DNA of 24,658 bases from CAIXDN01 sp964482085. GTDB lineage: Bacteria > Patescibacteriota > Patescibacteriia > 2-12-FULL-60-25. Positions 15,329 to 23,188 of this stretch are shown piece after piece. The stretch covers positions 1 through 24,658 of the forward strand of contig CAYZVS010000012.1 in the NCBI GenBank assembly GCA_964482085.1, in the 5' to 3' direction. The notes under the pieces were generated by a model. It was not told where the DNA came from. It worked only from the letters and a program-made list of their open reading frames with translations, and did no database searches. The position numbers and the translations under genes are program-made. Each line of letters starts with the position of its first letter. Position 1 is the first letter of the stretch.

Positions 15329-16414
15329 ATGAAAGCAGCTTTGATTACACTTGATTATCCGCCGGAACGTGGGGGAGTCGCATGCTATCTCGGAAATTTA
15401 GTTGCAGGGAGTGAAGGATTGGTCAACGTATTTGTGAATCTTGCGCATCCATCTGAAGGACCAGGTCATGTTGAGCGGGTAAAATTATTGTCGCGTGGTC
15501 CATTTGCTTGGCGTCCCATGATCGGTTTCATGCGAGGTTTAAAGAGAAAAGGTTACGATCAATTAATCGTCAGTCACTTGCTTCCGGTTGGCACTGCGGC
15601 ATGTATTGCAAAGAAGCTCGGAGGCTTGCCGTATTCTGTTATCGTACACGGTCTTGATTTACGTCTGGCTCAAAGCACGAGTCGCAAGGCATGGCTCGCA
15701 CGTCACGTCTTAAAAAATGCGACGAATGTTATTTCTAATTCCCGTGCGATCGCCGCAGAAATTAATGCATTTGAACCGAGCGTCTTTCCAAAAGTAATTA
15801 CACCAGGCGCAGAACCAATGCAGTTGCCAGAACGCGCAGATGCACGGCGTGTGATCGGCTTATCGGAGAACGCATTTGTATTGCTTGCTGTTGCCCGTCA
15901 TGTTCAACGTAAAGGATTAGATCGATTAGTAGAGACAATGGGCTTTTTACCAAAAGAAGTGAACCTTGTGATTATTGGCGATGGACCAGATCGTTCTAGA
16001 ATTGAAACCCTTGCATGGCGTTTCCGTGATCGTGTTCGATTGCTGACTGCCGCAACGGATCTTGAACGCAATCTTTGGTACGCTGCCGCCGATGTGTTTA
16101 TCTTGCCGGCGCGTGAAGAGCTTGCAGATGTCGAGGGATTTGGAATCGTTTTCCTCGAGGCCGCCATGGCTGGCTTGCCAGTTATTGCAGGAAAAAGTGG
16201 AGGAATCCCAGAAGCGGTGGTCGATGGGGTAACGGGTTTGCTCGTTGATCCTCATAACCCGCGTGAAATCGCTGAGGCCGTCAAAGCACTTTTTGATCGC
16301 CCTGACATTGGCAGGCAGTTTGGTGAAGCCGGAAAGCTTCGTGCATTTCGTGATTTTCGCTGGGAAGATCGTGCGACGCGCTTCCGCCAAATTCTGGAAG
16401 GGATCGATGAATAG
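15329..16414 (+). CDS. glycosyltransferase family 4
   Basis: GT-B retaining glycosyltransferase, probably using a nucleotide sugar to extend a lipid-linked glycan. The N-terminal domain shows LITLDYPPERGGVACYLGNL, the usual Gly-rich acceptor-side loop. The C-terminal domain shows VARHVQRKGLDRLV, IIGDGPDRSRIE and the ExFGIxxxE signature EGFGIVFLEAAMAG, with E269 and E277 forming the EX7E pair, then GGIPEAVVDGVTGLLVDP. The 361-residue length is normal. It is 3 bases after the flippase stop; its TAG is followed after one base by the next ATG. The donor and acceptor sugars cannot be read from the sequence. Confidence 0.93.
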   Translation: MKAALITLDYPPERGGVACYLGNLVAGSEGLVNVFVNLAHPSEGPGHVERVKLLSRGPFAWRPMIGFMRGLKRKGYDQLIVSHLLPVGTAACIAKKLGGLPYSVIVHGLDLRLAQSTSRKAWLARHVLKNATNVISNSRAIAAEINAFEPSVFPKVITPGAEPMQLPERADARRVIGLSENAFVLLAVARHVQRKGLDRLVETMGFLPKEVNLVIIGDGPDRSRIETLAWRFRDRVRLLTAATDLERNLWYAAADVFILPAREELADVEGFGIVFLEAAMAGLPVIAGKSGGIPEAVVDGVTGLLVDPHNPREIAEAVKALFDRPDIGRQFGEAGKLRAFRDFRWEDRATRFRQILEGIDE

Positions 16415-16415
16415 T

Positions 16416-18476
16416 ATGTCAAAAATTTCCGTAATTATTCCGGTCTATAATCACGGTGACGAGCTCACGGCTTGTTTAGCATCTCTCAAAAAACAAACCG
16501 AGCAGGATTTTGAAATAATCATCGTCGACGACGGATCATCTCAACCCGTTGCCATTCCCGCGGAGTCGGGAGTCCAGTCCATCAGATTTGAAAAGAATCG
16601 TGGAGCACCAGCAGCCCGCAACGCCGGCTTTGCAAAATCGACAGGGGAGTACGTCATCTTTCTCGATGCCGATGCCGAGTTAATTCCAGATGCCCTTGCT
16701 AAGCTCCGTTCCGCGCTCGACGAACATCCAGAATTTGCATTCGCATATTCTTCTTTTAAATTTGGTCGTACAGTATTTGCTGGTAAACCATTTAATTTCG
16801 ATGAATTAAAGAAGAGCAACTACATTCACACAAGCGCGCTCATCCGACGCCAGGACTTTCCGGGATTTGATGAATCGATCAAGAAGTTCCAAGACTGGGA
16901 TCTCTTTTTGACGATGGCCGAGCAAGGGAAACAGGGCTACTTTGTCGTTGAAATATTGTTCTCGCTCAAACCGCGCAAGACAGGCATGAGCCAGTGGCTA
17001 CCTGCATTTACGTATGCTTTGCCATGGGAATATATCGGTTGGATGCCAAAGCTCGTGAAGAAGTACAAAGATGCAGAAAAGATCATTCGCGCAAAACACC
17101 ACCTCGTCATCCACGCGGAGGCGGGGATCCAGAACCGTTTATTAGGGTTATTCAGCCTGCTCGCTTTGATCGAGCTTCTCTCAATTCCTGCCGCTTGGAA
17201 TCCAGAGCTTAACTCAGCATTGGCGTTGATCGCAGGCATCGGAATGCTCCTGATCGCGGTTCGTGATCCTGTCTCAGCCTTTAGTCTGCTTGTGCTTGAG
17301 TTTTTGATCGGCTCTAAAGGTCGATTGCTTGTTCTCGGAGCCGACGCGGCAAATGACGGCGGAATCTCGTTGCGCATCATTCTTTTTGGAGCATTCTTAC
17401 TTGGATGGCTCATCGCACGCCGTAAAGAAATCCGTTTGAATGTCCCAGGGACTTTTATCGCTCTTGCTGGACTTGCCCTCTATGCGACATGGCTTGGTCT
17501 TGCGATGCATCAGCCCTTTGTTTTTGCCGATGCAAACGCTTGGGTAGCATTACTCTTGATCTTGCCGGCCATGGATCTCGCAAAAGCCTATCCGGGTCGA
17601 TTTTGGAAAACGCTTAAGACGGTCGCCATGGTCGGTGTCGCGTGGATCACGTTAAAATCTATCGCACTTTTTTTTCTGTTCTCACACTCTTTTGATCCAA
17701 TTTTTCTTGAATCAGTGCATCGCTGGATTCGTCGCACGGGAGTAGGGGAGATTACGCTTCTTGGCGATGGTGGTGTCGCTCGTGTTTTTATCCAGTCGCA
17801 AATCTATGCTTTGCTCGGGGCCGTTTGGCTTGCGGTTGAAGCGGCGCGGAAAACGGTCGGAAGACAACACTGGTCTGCTCTCGCACTGTGTTTACTCACG
17901 GTTCTCATTTCATTCTCGCGCAGTTTCTGGATTGCGCTCGCACTCGGTTTTTCTTTTTGTTTCATCGTCGTTTTACGACGCAAGTCTTGGGGTTGGATGA
18001 AGGGGATGCTTATAGCCGGAACGTTGGCCTTGCTCGCGCTCATTGGCATCGCATGGTTTCCGCTACCATCATCGACAGCTGGAAATCCCATCGCTTGGTT
18101 CACCGCAAGGGTCGATGCAGGGGAGAGTGCCGCTACAAGCCGTTGGGAGCTTTTACCAATTCTGTTTGATAAGGCGATGGAGTCGCCACTCATCGGTCAT
18201 GGGTTTGGCGCAACCGTGACATATCAAAGCGCTGATCCTCGCGTCGTTACTACAACAGGCGGTTCATACACCACCTACGCATTTGAATGGGGCTGGATGG
18301 ATCTTTGGATCAAGTTTGGTCTTCTTGGTCCTTTGGTGATGATTTGGCTACTTGTCTCGCTCATAAAAAAGAGACCGGAACTAGCTCCAGTCATTATTAC
18401 GCTCGCTGTTGTGCATGTATTTACGCCGTATTTAAACCATCCTCTTGGTTTACTGGTACTCATTTTAGCCGCCTGA
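16416..18476 (+). CDS. fusion of a family 2 glycosyltransferase and an O-antigen ligase-like membrane protein
   Basis: Residues 1 to about 225 form a GT-A family 2 domain: SVIIPVYNHGDELTACL, IIIVDDGSS (37-42), NRGAPAARNAG, FLDADAE (DxD-like) and FQDWDLFLTM (the ED-type motif). Residues from about 241 are a polytopic membrane region of roughly ten segments with LTVLISFSRSFWIALALG, the Wzy_C/O-antigen ligase signature, and ESPLIGHGFG further on. One chain would thus carry both a sugar transferase and a ligase or polymerase. The join, residues 229-240, is encoded by a REP-like palindrome. The start at 16416 is one base after the GT4 stop and follows T; an in-frame ATG at 16407 would add three residues. 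The 686-residue length is unusual for either family. Confidence 0.87.
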   Translation: MSKISVIIPVYNHGDELTACLASLKKQTEQDFEIIIVDDGSSQPVAIPAESGVQSIRFEKNRGAPAARNAGFAKSTGEYVIFLDADAELIPDALAKLRSALDEHPEFAFAYSSFKFGRTVFAGKPFNFDELKKSNYIHTSALIRRQDFPGFDESIKKFQDWDLFLTMAEQGKQGYFVVEILFSLKPRKTGMSQWLPAFTYALPWEYIGWMPKLVKKYKDAEKIIRAKHHLVIHAEAGIQNRLLGLFSLLALIELLSIPAAWNPELNSALALIAGIGMLLIAVRDPVSAFSLLVLEFLIGSKGRLLVLGADAANDGGISLRIILFGAFLLGWLIARRKEIRLNVPGTFIALAGLALYATWLGLAMHQPFVFADANAWVALLLILPAMDLAKAYPGRFWKTLKTVAMVGVAWITLKSIALFFLFSHSFDPIFLESVHRWIRRTGVGEITLLGDGGVARVFIQSQIYALLGAVWLAVEAARKTVGRQHWSALALCLLTVLISFSRSFWIALALGFSFCFIVVLRRKSWGWMKGMLIAGTLALLALIGIAWFPLPSSTAGNPIAWFTARVDAGESAATSRWELLPILFDKAMESPLIGHGFGATVTYQSADPRVVTTTGGSYTTYAFEWGWMDLWIKFGLLGPLVMIWLLVSLIKKRPELAPVIITLAVVHVFTPYLNHPLGLLVLILAA
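17105..17132. repeat. REP/MITE-like palindromic repeat inside a coding sequence
   Basis: The sequence from CGTCATCC through GGCGGGGATCCAG closely matches, from memory, a widely dispersed bacterial intergenic palindrome (CGTCATTCC..., ...GGCGGGAATCCAG). Its usual accidental translations are VIPAKAGIQ and, on the other strand, WIPASAGMT; here the same readings appear as VIHAEAGIQ and WIPASAWMT. It lies in frame within the GT2/ligase gene, exactly between the two domains. Confidence 0.65.
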
Positions 18477-18482
18477 TACACT
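18474..18482 (+). promoter_or_regulatory. putative extended -10 promoter of the lipoprotein gene
   Basis: TGATACACT: the TG extension is part of the TGA stop of the preceding gene and TACACT (18477-18482) is the -10. No good -35 is seen. The predicted start near 18489 is 1-2 bases before the ATG at 18491. The same TACACT is proposed for gpmA. Confidence 0.4.
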
Positions 18483-18490
18483 CCTCCCAT

Positions 18491-19258
18491 ATGAAAAATC
18501 TACAACGTTTCTTAGCGAGCGCATCCTTGATCGCTCTTTTGGGCGCAGGTTGCGGCGCGCCTTCAGCTCCTAGCCCAACGGATGATTCACCAGCCATGCC
18601 TGGATCAGGTTCCGTACGCGGCGGTTCAGCTTGTGGTAGCGAGTACTATCCATTGAAAGAGGGGTCGTCCATTACCTATATGACGCGTAATGGAGGTTCT
18701 GATATTCCTTTCAAGATCAGCGTCTTGCAACACGATGCGACCAATATCAAACTTCAGTACGATATTACGGTTCGTGACACGGTCGCACATATCAACCAAG
18801 AACTTGTGTGTGACGCAAATGGCGCTATCCGCGGCAAAGGCTACTTTGACTTTGCTCAGGCCTTCTTAGGTCTCGATATTAAGTACGAGGTCCTTGAAAG
18901 CACAGGTGAGATTTTTCCTTCCGATTTCCGTGTAGGAAAAGAGTGGAATACCGGCTTCAAAGTGAAGATCACTTCAGCAGATACAAGCCCTATTGCTCGT
19001 ATGATGAATGGCCAGGTTGTTACCACGTCAGTCAATAGCAAGGTTATCGCTGAAGAGTCTGTAACAGTTCCTGCAGGCACATTTACGGCCATGAAAGTGG
19101 CTCAAACAACCACAATCGACCAATCGATCGGTGGACGAGCCGTACATACCGTTACCAATAACAATGTTTGGTATGTAAAAGGTGTTGGTCTCGTGAAGAC
19201 GGAAAGCACCAGCGCCGGATCAACCTTTACAATGGAGGCTCAAACCATCCAGAACTAG
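18491..19258 (+). CDS. lipoprotein of unknown function
   Basis: A 255-residue exported protein with a lipoprotein signal: basic start MKNLQRF, hydrophobic core, LLGAGC with the modified Cys at 21, then a Pro/Ser/Asp linker (APSAPSPTDDSP). The mature region is a predicted beta-rich domain from about residue 50 (CGSEYYPLKEGSSITYMT) with ESVTVPAGTFTAMKVAQT and NNVWYVKGVGLVKTEST, a pattern I associate with TapB/DUF3108-like periplasmic domains; this is resemblance only. It directly follows the glycan cluster, so a surface role is reasonable. The start is the ATG before the signal peptide; an in-frame extension into the preceding gene is rejected. Its TAG shares the CTAG palindrome with the convergent fmt stop. 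Confidence 0.85.
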   Translation: MKNLQRFLASASLIALLGAGCGAPSAPSPTDDSPAMPGSGSVRGGSACGSEYYPLKEGSSITYMTRNGGSDIPFKISVLQHDATNIKLQYDITVRDTVAHINQELVCDANGAIRGKGYFDFAQAFLGLDIKYEVLESTGEIFPSDFRVGKEWNTGFKVKITSADTSPIARMMNGQVVTTSVNSKVIAEESVTVPAGTFTAMKVAQTTTIDQSIGGRAVHTVTNNNVWYVKGVGLVKTESTSAGSTFTMEAQTIQN

Positions 19259-20199
19259 CTCCAGCCACGCGCGCCACGCAAGAAAGCCGCTCCCTCAAGG
19301 GGCGGTTTTCCTTCTGGTTGAACCGTGGTCAAAACAAGTCCAACGCCATCACCGCAAGCGATCGCTGGCATTCCATCAACTTGATAACGCATTCCAGGCT
19401 GTAAATCCGTTGCTCCATCAACCTCACTTGTCAGAATCTTTAAGCGTTCACCCTCAACCTCGATAAACGTTCCAGGCCAAGGATCATTGGCGCGCACGAG
19501 TCGTTCTAACTCTTCAGCGCTCTTATTCAAGGTATCCAGACGACCATCCTCACGTTTGAGGAGTTTTACGATTGTAGCTTGGGAATGATCCTGCTCAACC
19601 GGAACAATTTTGCCGGCCAAGTAGTCCGGAAGGGTATGGGCCAATAAATCTGCACCGAGTTCAGCTAGCTTGGTCGTAAGAGTCCCTGTCGTGTCTGTCT
19701 GTTCAATCATGGTCGACCACGTATCCAACACAGGTCCATGGTCCATCTTGGCATCGATAAGCATGATTGAGACACCAGTCTCTTTATCGCCATTGGCGAT
19801 AGCGGCTTGAATTGGTGAGGCGCCTCGATATTTTGGGAGTAGGGAAGAGTGAACATTCACCATTCCGTATTTGTACAAATCTAGTACTCGTTGCGGAATG
19901 ATCTGACCAAAGCTTGCCACGACCGCTACATCCGCTTTTAAGGCTTTCAGCTTTTCAAAAGCTTCATCGGATTTCACTTGTTCAAATTGTAAAACAGGAA
20001 GTCCAAAATGTTCCGCGGCAAGTTTTACCGGAGGCTTTTGTCGTTTGGCATGTCGTCCTACCGGTCGATCAGGTTGTGTGACAACAGAAACTATCTTATA
20101 GGGACTTCCAGCACCGAGTGTATTCTCAAGTTCTCCCAAAATAGCTTTGAGTGAGGGAACCGCGAATTCAGAGGTTCCAAAAAAAACGACAGTAATCAT
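19255..20199 (-). CDS. fmt: methionyl-tRNA formyltransferase
   Basis: Formylates Met on initiator tRNA using 10-formyl-tetrahydrofolate. The N-terminal domain shows VVFFGTSEFAVPSL, and catalytic residues appear as N115 and H117 in VNVHSSLLPKYRGASPI and D153 in KMDHGPVL (E. coli N106, H108, D144). The C-terminal domain includes ANDPWPGTF. The 314-residue length is standard. The start is 1 base after the def stop in the minus-strand operon, giving a paired formylase/deformylase module. The final codons overlap the convergent lipoprotein gene by 4 bases at CTAG. Confidence 0.97.
   Translation of the reverse strand: MITVVFFGTSEFAVPSLKAILGELENTLGAGSPYKIVSVVTQPDRPVGRHAKRQKPPVKLAAEHFGLPVLQFEQVKSDEAFEKLKALKADVAVVASFGQIIPQRVLDLYKYGMVNVHSSLLPKYRGASPIQAAIANGDKETGVSIMLIDAKMDHGPVLDTWSTMIEQTDTTGTLTTKLAELGADLLAHTLPDYLAGKIVPVEQDHSQATIVKLLKREDGRLDTLNKSAEELERLVRANDPWPGTFIEVEGERLKILTSEVDGATDLQPGMRYQVDGMPAIACGDGVGLVLTTVQPEGKPPLEGAAFLRGARGWS
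19283..19312 (+). terminator. terminator of the lipoprotein gene, inside the 3' end of antisense fmt
   Basis: Stem AAAGCCGC-T-CCC (19283-19294, one bulged T) pairs with GGGGCGGTTTT (19299-19309), loop TCAA, followed by CC and TT. It lies 25 bases beyond the lipoprotein stop and within codons of fmt on the other strand. It may slow transcription in both directions. Confidence 0.6.
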
Positions 20200-20200
20200 G

Positions 20201-20683
20201 TTAAATATGTTTTCCGTTTGAAAGCTTCACAATGTTCTTGGCTTTGTCGATGAAGAGCACGCCATCAAGGTGATCGATTTCATGCTGGAAGATAATCGCT
20301 GGAAAAGCCTTGGCCTCGAACTCGATTCTACGGCCATGACGATTTAACGCACGTAATGTGACTTTTTTGTGACGCTGTACGACACCGTATTTTTCCGGAA
20401 CAGACAAACAGCCTTCATCGCTATCAACCATCGTCTCGGACTTCTTGGTGATTTCTGGATTCATGAAGCATTCTGGTCCAGTTGGCAGATTTACCACGAT
20501 GGCTCGGATATTATTTCCGACCTGTGGTGAGGCAATACCAACGCCATCCTCAACAAGCATGGTGCGTGTGAGTTTATCGAGGAAGTTCTGGAATTCTGGT
20601 GTCTGAATTTGGGATACCTCAACCTCCTGCGATCGCTCGCGCAGGCTTGGTGTTGGTTCTTTCACGACGGAAAAGGTATCCAT
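20201..20683 (-). CDS. def: peptide deformylase
   Basis: Fe/Zn-dependent hydrolase that removes the formyl group from nascent proteins. All three motifs are present: GVGIASPQVG (47-56, with Ser where Ala is usual), EGCLS (90-94, metal ligand C92) and QHEIDH (133-138, metal-binding histidines and catalytic Glu). The 160-residue length is normal. It sits 14 bases after the PriA homologue and 1 base before fmt, the common priA-def-fmt order. The ATG is preceded by T; no SD is visible. Confidence 0.97.
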   Translation of the reverse strand: MDTFSVVKEPTPSLRERSQEVEVSQIQTPEFQNFLDKLTRTMLVEDGVGIASPQVGNNIRAIVVNLPTGPECFMNPEITKKSETMVDSDEGCLSVPEKYGVVQRHKKVTLRALNRHGRRIEFEAKAFPAIIFQHEIDHLDGVLFIDKAKNIVKLSNGKHI

Positions 20684-20697
20684 ATCGAAGGCTTATA

Positions 20698-22395
20698 TTA
20701 GCGTAAAAAGGCGATTGGGTCAAGATCTATTAGGGCCTGTTTAGATAGTATCGTTAACGCGTCGAGTAATTCACGGCTTACCGTATTCGTTTTAGGTAAG
20801 ATATGCCAAATATACCTGCTTTTACGGGATTTGGCTCGATAAGGGATGGGATAAGGGCCGCGTATCTCGGCAAGCTGTTTGATGGGATTTAAGAGTTTTT
20901 CATCTTCGGTCTCTACGATCACTTTGATCAAACGCTTTGCGGGCGGATAACCAAAGGTAAGCCGTGTAGCGCGTTCCCGCTCTCTAAAAGCTTTGAAGCC
21001 GTCCGTGGTAAGAATGCTGACCCAAAAGCCTGCCTGATGTTCTTCCGTTTGAACGATGAGTAAGCCCTTCGCCTCGTGGACGTCACGCGCTAAACGACGA
21101 AACGTTACGGCGAGTTTTTCCATCCGTCTGACATCTTCAGCACCTCCTCCAATGAGTGAAGCATCCGTAAGTAAAACGCATGCATTTTCTGGTAGAGCTT
21201 TTTCAAAATCAGCATTGGAGACACTACGCCACTCAACATCCACCTCATCTTCATATTTCTTCCAGGCGCTTTTCAGCCGATCGATTCCAGGAAGTGATTT
21301 TCCAAGATCATAACCTCCACAAGAACTGCATTGAAGTGATAGATCGCCCTTGTAACCACATCGCCGACACACGGCGCGATCTTTATCCGCAGAAAGTGTG
21401 AAATCGCAGTTAGGGCAAATAACCGTTTTACCGCAGTCGCGACAAGTGAGTCTTGCGATGTCTCCCTTGATTGGATGGACAATAATACGTGGACCTTCAT
21501 GATCACGAAGTGTGTTCAATGCCTCTCCTTGCACCATGGGTATAGATCCGCGACCTTGAGGATGCCTGAAAACCACCAGAAGATCGACCTCAATCTCCGG
21601 AGCATCCTCGTCGGAGTGCAGAGGCGGAGTTAGGCCATGAGCTTCTACGATGGTTCCGGCATGCTCGGCGCTCCAAATAGCAATTTTGCGAGCATCATAG
21701 CGCGGAGCAAGCTCGTCTTGCTTATAGTCGTCATTTTCAGGCTCATCGAGCAAGACCAGATCGGCAAGTGGTGAAAGCCAGCCTCCAAGTCGTGTCGATA
21801 CCAAAAGCTTTGTTTCTCCTCGATAAAATCCGCTCCAAGCGCGGAAGGCATCGCCGTCATTCAAATCAGAAGAGTAGGGAAGTCCTTGCCCGATCGCACT
21901 CAGTAAACGCTCGATACGAGCTTTCCAAGGCGTAAGCACGAGCACGCGTTCTCCTTTAGCGAGCGCAAGCTTTGCTCTTTCAACCAGCTTAGCTTCATGA
22001 TCGAGTGCCCAAAAAGCCGTCACTGACGGTTTGCTCTTCTTTACGGTCTTTCGAGATGAGTGCTCTGACGCTTCAGGTAATCGCTTTGGAAGATTGCGTA
22101 GCCAGGCTTTAATCACGGCTGGCTTACTTGTAAACGTTGTTGAGGCAACGTACGAGAGCATTTCTACGATCGACAGTGGAAAACGAATATCGCCATAGCG
22201 GGAAATAACGTCTTGCGCTTTTGAGGCAAAAGGCGAGTTCTGCATTGTTGAGAGAACAAGCGCCGGCATCGGATTTTTACGGAAAGGAACCACGATCAAA
22301 TCACCGCTGGAAATCTCCAGATCTTTTGGAATGCGATAATCAAACACCTCGACACCAGGTGGCGTTCTGGTGAGCGGAACCACCCGACAATACAT
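20698..22395 (-). CDS. priA: PriA-like primosomal protein with degenerate helicase motifs
   Basis: In bacteria PriA restarts stalled forks as a 3'-to-5' helicase. This 565-residue protein (E. coli about 730) keeps the N-terminal 3'-DNA-binding domain (VFDYRIPKDLEISSGDLIVVPF), the four CxxC zinc pairs (C318/321, C327/330, C343/346, C356/359) and the C-terminal domain (LTFGYPPAKRLIKVIV, then IRGPYPIPY). YKQDELAPRYDARKIAIW (224-241) matches the region after motif II. No Walker A GxTGSGKT is present where expected (about 122-140), the DEEH box reads DEPE (217-220), and the late helicase motifs, including the GRAGR arginine-finger region, are absent. It is probably ATPase-inactive. Linkage to def and fmt supports the identity. 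It starts 1 base after the LigB-type gene's stop. Confidence 0.85.
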   Translation of the reverse strand: MYCRVVPLTRTPPGVEVFDYRIPKDLEISSGDLIVVPFRKNPMPALVLSTMQNSPFASKAQDVISRYGDIRFPLSIVEMLSYVASTTFTSKPAVIKAWLRNLPKRLPEASEHSSRKTVKKSKPSVTAFWALDHEAKLVERAKLALAKGERVLVLTPWKARIERLLSAIGQGLPYSSDLNDGDAFRAWSGFYRGETKLLVSTRLGGWLSPLADLVLLDEPENDDYKQDELAPRYDARKIAIWSAEHAGTIVEAHGLTPPLHSDEDAPEIEVDLLVVFRHPQGRGSIPMVQGEALNTLRDHEGPRIIVHPIKGDIARLTCRDCGKTVICPNCDFTLSADKDRAVCRRCGYKGDLSLQCSSCGGYDLGKSLPGIDRLKSAWKKYEDEVDVEWRSVSNADFEKALPENACVLLTDASLIGGGAEDVRRMEKLAVTFRRLARDVHEAKGLLIVQTEEHQAGFWVSILTTDGFKAFRERERATRLTFGYPPAKRLIKVIVETEDEKLLNPIKQLAEIRGPYPIPYRAKSRKSRYIWHILPKTNTVSRELLDALTILSKQALIDLDPIAFLR

Positions 22396-22396
22396 A

Positions 22397-23188
22397 TCAA
22401 GCTAAATCAAAACGGATCGTTGTCATCCCAACTCCAAAAGGCGCTTCGTAGCAAAGTTCTTTTGTCTGAACGTTCATATCTTTCAAACAGCCCATAAGCG
22501 TGACAATCGGTTTATGTGCCGACTGCTTAGCCTTCTCAAGCGTGTTGGCGTCGATAGCAAGCAGTCCGGCAGCATCCAGCGTAAGCACTTTCTCACGCAC
22601 AATTTTATCAAAAGCTTCTCCCTCAGGTGTTACACCTTCTGGCGAGTTGCTGTTGGATGTATGGGACAAGTCTGTCGAAGCGATGATCACCACACGCCCA
22701 CTCTCTGCATGAATCACATTTTTCAATTGCTCGCCAAACTCGTAATGAGCTTGAGCATCGAGTCCAGACATACCGATCGGAACAAGTTTTATATTAGGAA
22801 GATTTTTTCCAAGGAACATAAGCGGAATGGTTGTTCCATAGTCGAGATCTTCTGAGCTAGTCATGGTGAAGGGGACGTTATGGTCACGCATGTAGCGGTG
22901 AATGCGGTCGAGCAAAAGGAAATCGGCCTTCACAGGAATCTCAGTTCCATGATCGCCAAATTCTTTTAACGTTCCTTTAAATTTTGGTGCGATATTTCCA
23001 CTAAAAGAATCCGGATACATCGGCGCGTGCGGAGAGAGCATGACAATCGTATCCGGCTTTGCCAAATACAATGACTGAGCAAGCTCGTCATACGCTTTCA
23101 ACGTATCGGCAAGTTTCTCGCGATGCTCCTTACCAATCGTGGGCGCGAGCAAGGGAGAGTGGGGAACGATGGCGGCGAGTACGATCAT
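22397..23188 (-). CDS. class III extradiol dioxygenase-like / AmmeMemoRadiSam protein B-like protein
   Basis: A LigB/Memo-superfamily protein of 263 residues. It begins VLAAIVPHSPLLAPTIGKE, with H10 as the first likely metal ligand, followed by H54 in LSPHAP, H176 in STDLSHT, and a C-terminal Glu in CYEAPFGVGMTT. In ring-cleaving dioxygenases these positions hold iron, but the family also includes non-enzymatic Memo-like proteins. The conserved DHGT element reads DYGTT (116-120), so a His used for catalysis in true dioxygenases may be missing. Neither AMMECR1 nor a radical SAM partner is in the window. Its start overlaps the stop of the upstream secreted protein (ATGA), and it precedes the PriA homologue by 1 base. 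The substrate is unknown. Confidence 0.8.
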   Translation of the reverse strand: MIVLAAIVPHSPLLAPTIGKEHREKLADTLKAYDELAQSLYLAKPDTIVMLSPHAPMYPDSFSGNIAPKFKGTLKEFGDHGTEIPVKADFLLLDRIHRYMRDHNVPFTMTSSEDLDYGTTIPLMFLGKNLPNIKLVPIGMSGLDAQAHYEFGEQLKNVIHAESGRVVIIASTDLSHTSNSNSPEGVTPEGEAFDKIVREKVLTLDAAGLLAIDANTLEKAKQSAHKPIVTLMGCLKDMNVQTKELCYEAPFGVGMTTIRFDLA

